Assembly (NCBI GenBank): GCA_031284665.1
Contig: JAITXR010000006.1
Coordinates: forward strand, 1-5,294
Length of the DNA stretch: 5,294 bases
DNA from: Paludibacter sp.
GTDB taxonomy: Bacteria; Bacteroidota; Bacteroidia; Bacteroidales; Paludibacteraceae
Direction of reading: 5' to 3'
Made by a program: the position numbers and the translations under genes. This document shows, piece after piece, positions 1 through 5,294 of the stretch. How positions within the stretch are numbered: the stretch's first letter is position 1; each line of letters opens with the position of its first letter. The notes under the pieces were generated by a model, which had not been told where the DNA came from, did not search any database, and was given only the letters and a program-made list of their open reading frames with translations.

Positions 1-175
1 TCAAACAGCCACGATTGACATTGTAAACATCTTCGGGCGTGAGGCGAAAACCTTGACTTTTCATTTGCTCGTAGTTTTTGCCAAGCAGCGACAAAAGCCA
101 CATTCCTTCGTCTGCCTTAACAGTTGCGATATTCAGAAATAATATTCCTGCTAAAAATAATGTAAGTTTTTTCAT
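1..175 (-). CDS. S46-family dipeptidyl-peptidase (DPP7/DPP11-like), N-terminal fragment
   Basis: Only the first 58 codons are inside the window; the gene continues past position 1. The start is ATG at 175-173. Residues 1-21 form a typical signal peptide: MKK, then a hydrophobic core LTLFLAGILFLNIATV, then a VKA cleavage site. The predicted mature N-terminus is DEGMWLL, followed by LLGKNYEQMKSQGFRL and EDVYNVNRGCL. From family knowledge, D-(E/K)-G-M-W-L at the mature N-terminus, then a short helix and a (D/E)-x-Y-x-x-N motif, is characteristic of peptidase family S46. The 'LGxxYxQMKxxG' wording recalls DPP11 more than DPP7. Members are about 700-720 residues, periplasmic or outer-membrane associated, and remove dipeptides from the N-terminus of oligopeptides, feeding amino-acid catabolism. 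The catalytic His, Asp and Ser lie outside the window, so activity and specificity cannot be judged. A probable promoter lies about 85 bases upstream. The family assignment is fairly sure; the DPP11 subtype is a guess. Confidence 0.82.
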   Translation of the reverse strand, partial: MKKLTLFLAGILFLNIATVKADEGMWLLSLLGKNYEQMKSQGFRLTPEDVYNVNRGCL

Positions 176-258
176 AAAAATTGTGATTTTTAATTTGTTG
201 ATTTATTATTGATAGTTATTAAGTTGATATTCTAAAAAATGGATGAAAATTTAATTTG

Positions 259-290
259 CAAAGATATTTTTTTTTCACTAAAAAATCAGA
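259..290 (-). promoter_or_regulatory. Probable Bacteroidetes-type promoter of the S46 peptidase gene
   Basis: On the minus strand, 266-259 reads TATCTTTG, an exact match to the Bacteroidetes -7 consensus TAnnTTTG used by the primary sigma factor of this phylum. Twenty bases upstream, 290-287 reads TCTG, which fits the -33 TTTG element at three of four positions. The spacer contains a run of nine A residues. The element lies 83 bases before the ATG at 175, implying a 5' leader of roughly 75-80 bases. The AT-rich background makes a chance match possible. The perfect -7 box and sensible position support the call; the -33 box is weak. Confidence 0.45.
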
Positions 291-510
291 TTAATCGACA
301 ATTTTTTTATAAAGTTATCGTTTTCCCGCTTTTTATAAGACATTCCATATTTTGAATATAAAATGCAGGTTAATGAGTAATGTGCTAATTAACAATGAGG
401 CAAATAAGAAAATTACAAATTACGAACGGATAAGAGCACCAGCACCCCGCCCCTCTAAATTCCAAAATCTTGTAAATCCTGATTCAGAAAAAGAAAAAGA
501 AATTTTTTGA

Positions 511-542
511 ACACGACGACACAAAGGCAGAAAGACACGAAG
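511..542. repeat. Degenerate tandem array of four 8-base units
   Basis: Positions 511-518, 519-526, 527-534 and 535-542 are four consecutive octamers close to the consensus ACACGAAG. The last copy matches exactly, the first and second each differ at one base, and the third differs at two. The array follows A/G-rich simple sequence (485-501) and lies between the small gene's palindrome and the peptidase promoter. It has no open frame. Similar 'acacaaaggcac' micro-repeats are, from memory, scattered through intergenic DNA of many Bacteroidetes; that comparison was not tested here. Confidence 0.6.
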
Positions 543-572
543 AATAATGATTATCCGATGTCCAAATAAAAT

Positions 573-600
573 GTAGAGACGCGATTAATCGCGTCTCTAC
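573..600. repeat. Perfect 28-base palindrome, terminator-like and probably a dispersed repeat
   Basis: The left arm gtagagacgcgatt (573-586) is followed without any spacer by its exact reverse complement (587-600), so all 14 base pairs are possible in DNA; in RNA a few central bases would form the loop. It begins 7 bases after the stop codon of the small minus-strand gene. On that strand it is followed by attttattt, so the transcript would end in a stable hairpin plus a U-rich tail, as in an intrinsic terminator. T-rich sequence also flanks the other side (taaattttta), so it could work in both directions. The 'agagacgcgatt-aatcgcgtctct' core is, from memory, a very common dispersed palindrome in Bacteroidetes and some cyanobacteria. 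It may therefore be a repeat that happens to serve as a terminator. The structure is certain; the role is inferred. Confidence 0.85.
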
Positions 601-607
601 TAAATTT

Positions 608-817
608 TTAGGGCAATAAGTCCAAATTGTCGTTTATAGGAATATCAACAGGGAAATCTTGATACGGATTTAATGGATGATTAAACTCCGTTTCCCAACC
701 CGGCTCGGGGGGTGGAGTTCCTATTTCGTGCGATTGCATTTGCAGCGATATTGCCGTATCAATAGTAATGGCAGTGAGTTGCGGAATGATATATGGTTTA
801 GTTTTCACATTTTTCAT
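608..817 (-). CDS. Small protein of unknown function (69 aa), Bacteroidetes 'KxYxxPxL' type
   Basis: ATG is at 817-815 and TAA at 610-608. The function is not recognised. Three parts can be seen: a basic start (MKNVKTKPYIIPQL), an amphipathic beta-like stretch ending in Ser (TAITIDTAISLQMQS), and an acidic, Pro-rich tail (GTPPPEPGW at 33-41, then NPYQDFPVDIPINDNLDLLP). There is no Cys, only one Trp, no membrane segment and no normal signal peptide. Short proteins with a K-x-Y-x-x-P start and a conserved small-residue boundary about 25 residues in are, from memory, common and uncharacterised in Bacteroidales; the layout resembles a leader plus core, but no maturation enzyme is visible. The upstream bases on the minus strand are A-rich (aaaaaataactttaacaat) with no Shine-Dalgarno, which is normal in this phylum. 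A weak -7-like AACTTTTG lies at 877-870. The terminator-like palindrome right after the stop supports a real, separately transcribed gene. A spurious ORF remains possible. Confidence 0.6.
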   Translation of the reverse strand: MKNVKTKPYIIPQLTAITIDTAISLQMQSHEIGTPPPEPGWETEFNHPLNPYQDFPVDIPINDNLDLLP

Positions 818-959
818 ATTGTTAAAGTTATTTTTTAGTGGACAGTGGAGAACTGAGAGTGGATAGTTTCAAAAGTTTGAATGTTTGAATTGTTTGAGAA
901 GTTACCTAATCAGTAGTTTTTCACTCTCCGTTCTCCATTATTTAATTATCAATTGTCAA
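818..959. other. Repeat-rich gap between the surface-protein gene and the small gene
   Basis: These 142 bases contain no gene. They hold an imperfect inverted repeat (844-863 with 920-939), three tandem gtttga-type units between its arms (875-898), and the first copy of a 16-base direct repeat whose second copy crosses the stop codon of the large gene. No classical GC-rich hairpin with a T-run follows that stop codon. The long-loop inverted repeat is the only terminator candidate seen for the large gene. Confidence 0.6.
844..939. repeat. Imperfect inverted repeat with short tandem units in the loop
   Basis: The core arms tggagaactgagagtg (846-861) and cactctccgttctcca (922-937) are complementary at 15 of 16 positions; the one mismatch is 854 against 929. 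Allowing G-U pairs in plus-strand RNA, the stem extends to 844-863 with 920-939. The 56-base loop contains gtttgaat, gtttgaatt and gtttgaga in tandem (875-898). A loop this long is unlike an ordinary terminator. This could be two copies of one micro-repeat inserted in opposite orientation. Confidence 0.6.
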
Positions 960-974
960 TTATTTAATTATCAA
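937..974. repeat. 16-base direct repeat spanning the end of the surface-protein gene
   Basis: The sequence attatttaattatcaa occurs exactly at 937-952 and again at 959-974, 22 bases apart, separated by ttgtca. The second copy contains the TAA stop (962-960) and the codons for the last residues (LIIK) of the large protein. The composition is almost pure A/T, so chance is less negligible than length alone suggests, but an exact 16-base match at this distance points to a small tandem duplication. Confidence 0.7.
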
Positions 975-3900
975 CTTATTAGTTTTCACCACATTGTTTT
1001 TATCGGTGATTTTCAGTAGATAGACGCCTGCGGTGAGCGAATGTTCGTAAGTCCAGCGGTCGGAGTTGGCGTATTGGTCGGTAACTGTTCGTCCGAGTGC
1101 ATCGTATAGAGTAATCTTGTTATCCACCACGCCAAGTGCCACGATGTGGTTTTTGTCGTCAACGTAAGCGAACGCTGCTGTCGGCTCGTGGTGGTCAAAA
1201 CCGGTAGTGTTACTTACAAATTGCAACGAAAAGCGTTGTGCATTGTTTGTTTCGGCGGATGTAAACGTGTAACTTTCGCCGACAGTGAGGTCGGTCAGGT
1301 CGCCGCTTACGTTATCGCGCAGCAATATGCTGATATTTTTCGGTATATCCACAAGTTCAGTTGCGCTGACGGTAAATTTGCCTTGTACGCCCGTGCGGAA
1401 ACCTATATCTAACGACATTCCGGCTACGATAGTCGGGTATTTGCTTATGGCTCGCTCGGTATTATTTTTTGTGCTGAATATCTCAGGAATAAAATTGTGC
1501 TCGTTTGCCATTTTTTTCATATCCACATTGTTTTCGTGCATTGTGCCGCTTGGTTTGAATACAAGCAATGTGGCATCGTGATAAATATCCGTCGATACTT
1601 GCAAGCGTACTGCCTGACGTGGCTCCGGTTTTGCCTGATTTGCTTTTGAGTTTGCCTGCGGAGAGCGTAAAATGCCGTTTCCGTTTAGTCTCATATTTTC
1701 GGAAAAACTAAGGTGATATTCATCTTGTGGTAACGCCGACCGTACTCTTACCCAGAATGCCTGCATTAAGCCGATGGTATCAAGCGTAGTTGGGTCAGCG
1801 TATGTGGTGATTTGTTCGGCAAAGCCATCATCTATACAATAATATTCCCAGCCGAGTATGCTCAGATTGTTTGGATTGTGCGAGCGATACCAGAGATGCT
1901 TCCAGATAACTTGCTCGTTGGCATCGAGGAATTTATCTGCGCTTATTGCCGATGAATATGGATTTCCCATTAAGTTAAATCCTGCGAAACTGCCTGTCGC
2001 TTTGTTGCTTACCGACACCGAAATATCTCCTGTATTTGGGGTTGTTGAGCCTTTGAAATAATCGATTTTTGGCATTGCGTAGAGCAGTGCGGCAAAACCA
2101 CGTCCTTTGTCGTTGAAATTAACATTGCCAACGAGCGGCGGAGTGCCGTATTGCGCTGTGGATTCGGTATAATACCCAATTTTGTTGAGCGTCGTATCGT
2201 GCACAAATGAGCCGGAATGAAAACTTGTGTACGGCGAGGAAATATACCACCAATAGCGTGGTGCTTGCAAACATTTGCCGCGAAGCAAATTTTCAGTTAT
2301 CACAAAGCCATCGTAACGCGGGTCGTTGGGATATTTCCAGTTATTGGGATTATAATAGTTGATATTGCCACCCGCGCCTGTCCATTCTATTGTTTCCTTG
2401 CCCGGAATGCTCAATACCTGCACTGTATCGTTCAAGTTACAGTTATTTGTATATTCCACAATGCAGTAATAAGCCCCTGTTTCGCTTTCGTTGTGAATGA
2501 TGTATGTAGGCTCGGTGCTGATAATTGCAGGATTAATCGTGCCATCAGGGTTTAACTTGTGCCACTCGAAAGTAGATTCCGGATTTGGCAGGAAGTACAC
2601 CGTGTTTAACACATACGGATATTGCGAGCACGACAGCGAAATGTCTTTGCCAAGCCCTTGAAAGCCCACTGCTCCCAGATATGTGTCGAGTGTCCAGTTT
2701 GGATTCCCACTTTCTGCCACAGTTGCCGGCTGCCCCCAAGGGAAAGTAGTACTGCTTAATATTCCTTTACGGAGTATGGCACGGTCGGCTCCTGTTACTG
2801 CCAAAATATCGCGCAGGTAAATGTGGTCGAGATATAAAGTGTCAGGCTCGCCGGCATTTTCGGCTTTTATTGTAGCGGCATTTTTATGGACGCTTACATT
2901 GGCTTTTGTGCCGTCGATGGATGAACGTATTTCGTGGTCGGCACAAGAATTACCGCTGGCATACCACGCCTGATTGATATACGATGTTTCGCCTGCCGTA
3001 AAACGATATTGCATCGAGTTTTTATAGGCAAACTGCAAAGTGTCGGCATTTATTTGATTGAAAAGTCCATTTCCGTTAAGTTTCAAATATTGATACGTAC
3101 CTCCTGTAATAGTGCTGAAAATGGTATTTGCCGTGTTTTCCGACAAAAATTCTACCTTGCCAAATACAGGGCGATTGGCTAATGCGGCATTGGCGTTTGC
3201 CGTAATTGTTCCCGTTCGAGCAAATGTTACATTTCGGAATTGCGTAGTTTGGTCTGCCGGTGCAACAAGAGTCATTGCCGACCTTTCGCTTTTGAAGTTC
3301 ACATTATTATATACTTGATTTTTACCGGTAGTCATTGTAGTTGCAAAGTTATCGCAAGTGAAATTTATTTCCGAATTTTCCGAATCTTCGGCAGTCAAGA
3401 TGCCATTATAACTCCATATAGCATGTTGTACTTCTACGGTCGAATTTTTGATATTCAATCGTTGAGTTCCATTTCCGCCGGCTGATGCAAAGTGATTAGT
3501 AACAATATTATGTCCGTTCATATTTAGCGTTCCGGCAAGTAAAAAAATCTCATTATTATATTGACCTGATGAACTGGATGAGTAATCAGGATTATCGGGA
3601 TTAATCAAATCGTCGCCGAAATTATAGACAGCATTGGCGTAAGTATTGGCATTTGTACCAAAGTGTATGTCTCCGTTGACTTCTATTCCATCAGGAATAT
3701 CCCAAGTGGATGTGGAAAAGAAGTTAATGATAGTTGCCATTTTTTGTCCGGCAGTTTTGAAGGTTTCGTGTGGTCTGGTCGAATACAGATAAAGATTTTT
3801 GTATTCCCACAGCCCGCCTGCGTATGCATTGTCTTTATAGCCATTGTATGATACAAATACTCCTGTATCCAAAGCAAATGAGCCATACACGGATAACGAG

Positions 3901-5294
3901 ATTATACTGCTCGCTATAGCCCCAAAATGCAACTGTGGTTTCCGCGTGGCAAAAGTGCTACCTTTCCAAATCATAGAGTCGCAGGTGGCATTTACAGTCA
4001 TAGTAACAACTTGGTCGTTGTCGGTAAATGAATTGTCGTTAAAAATTACATTATCTGGATTTGCCGGTGGCTGACAGGGTCCGTCGGTCGAAGGATAAAC
4101 ACCTGTCGGCGATGCACTCCAATGATTTATATCAATCCAATTACCGCTGCCACCTACCCAGTACCAACTCCGCTTTGCGGGAATGGTTACATTCCATCCC
4201 GTACCTTGTACCAGCACACAGTCGTCAACCGGATACCCTCCGGCGGGCATATCCGCACCGCTAATATTTACTCCATACTGAGCGGTAACGGCATCTATCG
4301 CAGTGCCGCCTATTTGCATATTGCGGAGTGCTACTGTGGCATTTGCGCCCATATTGATTGTGAAATTGCTGCTTGACCCTATTGAGCGCAGAAGTGAGAT
4401 AGTTCCGCAAGCGCGCGTATTCCCAAGATATTTATTTACAGTAAGGTCTTTCCTCACATAATAACCGGCTCCTACGTCCTGAGTAAGCAGCAGTGAATCT
4501 GTTTGTTCAAAACTTAGCAGTGTAGGATTAAGGTTTGTTCCAAGCAGAGTGATTTTATTAAATCTACCATTTTCTATCATTGCATAACTGGAATTGGTTG
4601 TTCCTGTGTTATTGTAATAACTCCTGTTGTCTATCGGAGTAAATTCAAGATTATAATATATATCGCTGTTGCGCCCCATAAAGTCGCGCGGCAAAGTAGA
4701 AGTATAACGATAGCTGGCATTAGGAATTTTTATTGTCGAATTAGCGGTATTAGCAGCAGTTAGCACTGTGCTGTTTGCAGCATTGTAACGCCAGCCGATG
4801 CGTGCCGTAACAGTAGAATTAGCGATATTTACTGCTCGTGCTCCGGTAGCAAACGCAAAGTTGTATCGGCTATAAGTAATTGCATCATCGGTAAAAACTC
4901 CGGTAATAAGGTTTTTGCCATTCAGGTTTAGGTTACCGCAATTAAGACGTATCCAAGCATTTGAATTTTCGGCAGTACCAAACAAGAGGCTATCCTGCAA
5001 AGTCCAAGTAACATTGAGGTCGTCGCGGCTTGCAAAAATGGCTGTGGCGCTACTTCCCAATTCTCTGCCTGATGTGGTAATATCAGCGTTTTTATCGGCT
5101 ACAAAATAATAGGCATTTGAGGCGGCAAATATCGGCTCACTGCCCTGTTCCACTGTAAATGAGCCTGCAATTACAATCGGATATGCTTCCGACGAAATAA
5201 ATACAGGCGTGCCTGATAAGCCTGCACTCCAAGTTATATTACGACAATATGCCGGCGAAAGTTTGCTGACGGGCGAGGTAATAGTGCTGATAGT
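960..5294 (-). CDS. Large T9SS-exported surface protein with duplicated beta-rich modules, 5' end missing
   Basis: The frame is open from the window edge (5294) to TAA at 962-960, giving 1444 visible residues. A GTG at 5153-5151 is an internal Val, since 47 further in-frame codons lie upstream; the true start and signal peptide are outside. Counting from the edge: residues 1-376 are a first repeat module (head missing); 377-867 a second module opening with WYWVGGSGNW and NHWS; 880-963 an Ig-like domain with C889, W911 and YYC ending at C944; 971-986 a third short head (WTGAGGN, NNW). Next come WWYISSPYTS, then NLMGNPYSSAI (about 1107-1117) and GLMQAFWVRV, motifs common in T9SS cargo. The last 70 or so residues (ITLYDALGRTV, LTAGVYLLKI, final NKLIIK) are a type A sorting domain. 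From family knowledge this domain directs passage through the outer membrane, is cleaved by PorU, and leaves the protein attached to anionic LPS. No catalytic motif is visible; an adhesin or structural surface protein is inferred. Confidence 0.9.
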   Translation of the reverse strand, partial: TISTITSPVSKLSPAYCRNITWSAGLSGTPVFISSEAYPIVIAGSFTVEQGSEPIFAASNAYYFVADKNADITTSGRELGSSATAIFASRDDLNVTWTLQDSLLFGTAENSNAWIRLNCGNLNLNGKNLITGVFTDDAITYSRYNFAFATGARAVNIANSTVTARIGWRYNAANSTVLTAANTANSTIKIPNASYRYTSTLPRDFMGRNSDIYYNLEFTPIDNRSYYNNTGTTNSSYAMIENGRFNKITLLGTNLNPTLLSFEQTDSLLLTQDVGAGYYVRKDLTVNKYLGNTRACGTISLLRSIGSSSNFTINMGANATVALRNMQIGGTAIDAVTAQYGVNISGADMPAGGYPVDDCVLVQGTGWNVTIPAKRSWYWVGGSGNWIDINHWSASPTGVYPSTDGPCQPPANPDNVIFNDNSFTDNDQVVTMTVNATCDSMIWKGSTFATRKPQLHFGAIASSIISLSVYGSFALDTGVFVSYNGYKDNAYAGGLWEYKNLYLYSTRPHETFKTAGQKMATIINFFSTSTWDIPDGIEVNGDIHFGTNANTYANAVYNFGDDLINPDNPDYSSSSSGQYNNEIFLLAGTLNMNGHNIVTNHFASAGGNGTQRLNIKNSTVEVQHAIWSYNGILTAEDSENSEINFTCDNFATTMTTGKNQVYNNVNFKSERSAMTLVAPADQTTQFRNVTFARTGTITANANAALANRPVFGKVEFLSENTANTIFSTITGGTYQYLKLNGNGLFNQINADTLQFAYKNSMQYRFTAGETSYINQAWYASGNSCADHEIRSSIDGTKANVSVHKNAATIKAENAGEPDTLYLDHIYLRDILAVTGADRAILRKGILSSTTFPWGQPATVAESGNPNWTLDTYLGAVGFQGLGKDISLSCSQYPYVLNTVYFLPNPESTFEWHKLNPDGTINPAIISTEPTYIIHNESETGAYYCIVEYTNNCNLNDTVQVLSIPGKETIEWTGAGGNINYYNPNNWKYPNDPRYDGFVITENLLRGKCLQAPRYWWYISSPYTSFHSGSFVHDTTLNKIGYYTESTAQYGTPPLVGNVNFNDKGRGFAALLYAMPKIDYFKGSTTPNTGDISVSVSNKATGSFAGFNLMGNPYSSAISADKFLDANEQVIWKHLWYRSHNPNNLSILGWEYYCIDDGFAEQITTYADPTTLDTIGLMQAFWVRVRSALPQDEYHLSFSENMRLNGNGILRSPQANSKANQAKPEPRQAVRLQVSTDIYHDATLLVFKPSGTMHENNVDMKKMANEHNFIPEIFSTKNNTERAISKYPTIVAGMSLDIGFRTGVQGKFTVSATELVDIPKNISILLRDNVSGDLTDLTVGESYTFTSAETNNAQRFSLQFVSNTTGFDHHEPTAAFAYVDDKNHIVALGVVDNKITLYDALGRTVTDQYANSDRWTYEHSLTAGVYLLKITDKNNVVKTNKLIIK
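963..1178 (-). other. T9SS type A C-terminal sorting domain (sub-feature)
   Basis: These are about the last 72 codons of the large gene. Visible marks are a short strand ending in ITLYDALGRTV (compare the usual 'v-x-(I/V)-Y-(D/N)-x-x-G-(R/K)-x-V'), then LTAGVYLLKI (the conserved G-x-Y-x-x-x-I), then the lysine-flanked final strand KTNKLIIK. Type A domains follow this order and length. The domain is a secretion signal, removed after passage through the outer membrane. It strongly implies that the host encodes PorU, PorV and SprA, none of which is in this window. Confidence 0.9.
2694..5294 (-). repeat. Two tandem copies of a ~470-490 residue protein module
   Basis: Within the large protein, the segment starting at the window edge and the segment from WYWVGGSGNW (4166) to GNPNWTL (about 2694) follow the same order of motifs. 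Aligned by eye: CRNITW with CDSMIW; IVIAGSF with LSVYGSF; ITTSGRELGSSATAIF with FKTAGQKMATIINFF; GNLNLNGKNLITGVF with GTLNMNGHNIVTNHF; VNIANSTV with LNIKNSTV; WRYNAANSTVLTA with WSYNGILTA; IYYNLEF with VYNNVNF. Equivalent motifs are about 468-490 residues apart. Copies are clearly diverged. The head of copy 1 must lie outside the window. Confidence 0.75.

Larger units (their letters stand above)
176..572. other. Non-coding gap between the small gene and the peptidase gene
   Basis: This stretch of nearly 400 bases holds no convincing gene on either strand. The part nearest the peptidase (176-360) is strongly AT-rich and holds the probable promoter and leader. The middle (361-480) is less AT-biased, including a small GC-rich patch (agcaccccgcccc) near 440-455, and has no open frame of note. 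The part from 485 to 542 consists of purine-rich simple sequence (gaaaaa repeats) running into a tandem octamer array. It reads like an accumulation of short repeats rather than decayed coding sequence. No tRNA, riboswitch or structured RNA was recognised. Confidence 0.6.

Noticed and set aside
304..338. Repeated tttttataa at 304 and 330 as an operator pair
   Set aside because: It is short, AT-only and in very AT-rich DNA, so a chance match is likely.
369..393. Weak hairpin gttaat/attaac in the long gap
   Set aside because: Six A/T-dominated base pairs with a 13-base loop are not enough to support a terminator or structured RNA.
511..600. Possible CRISPR array
   Set aside because: The repeats are 8 bases without spacers, next to a single palindrome. 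There are no regularly spaced 25-40 base repeats.
823..830. TAACTTTA as a -7 promoter element for the small gene
   Set aside because: It lies only about 6 bases before the ATG, which would leave almost no room for a transcription start and leader.
951..962. Small hairpin around caattg after the large gene as its terminator
   Set aside because: The dyad is very short and A/T-only, with no stable stem and no following T-run on the minus strand.
1146..5109. Many open frames of 60-112 codons on the plus strand and in another minus frame inside the large gene
   Set aside because: They overlap a long, well-supported coding frame, have Cys/Arg/Ile-rich compositions typical of shadow frames, and show no recognisable domain.
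5151..5153. GTG as the start codon of the large gene
   Set aside because: The frame continues upstream without a stop to the window edge, and that upstream translation aligns with the second repeat module. This is an internal Val codon.

Overview
The window looks like chromosomal DNA from a member of the Bacteroidota, most likely order Bacteroidales. Three signals support this. The dominant gene ends in a type IX secretion system (T9SS) sorting domain, a system confined to this phylum. The downstream gene begins like a family S46 dipeptidyl-peptidase, best known from Porphyromonas and relatives. A TAnnTTTG-type -7 promoter element sits before that gene. No more precise taxonomic placement is supported.

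Layout: all three genes lie on the minus strand, so transcription runs from high to low coordinates. (1) 5294 to 960 is the C-terminal 1444 codons of a very large secreted surface protein. Its reading frame stays open to the window edge, so its true start is outside. It contains two diverged copies of a roughly 470-490 residue beta-rich module, an Ig-like domain, a short third module head, a region found in many T9SS cargo proteins, and the C-terminal sorting domain. (2) 959 to 818 is a 142-base gap built of short direct and inverted repeats. (3) 817 to 608 is a 69-codon gene for an unrecognised small protein with a Bacteroidetes-like 'KPYIIPQL...SLQMQS' N-terminus and a Pro/Asp-rich tail. It is followed directly by a perfect 28-base palindrome (573-600). 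(4) 572 to 176 is an AT-rich non-coding gap with a tandem octamer array, purine tracts and a probable promoter. (5) 175 to 1 is the signal peptide and first mature residues of the S46-type peptidase, which runs off the window.

How the genes might work together: the large protein and the peptidase are both export-related products. The large one is probably displayed on the cell surface through T9SS, and the peptidase probably acts in the periplasm on oligopeptides. Nothing here shows that they form an operon. The gaps contain a terminator-like palindrome and a separate promoter, which points to independent units.

No mobile element, CRISPR array, tRNA or rRNA is visible. The parts most worth a second look are the small protein, the mosaic of micro-repeats around it, and the internal duplication of the surface protein.
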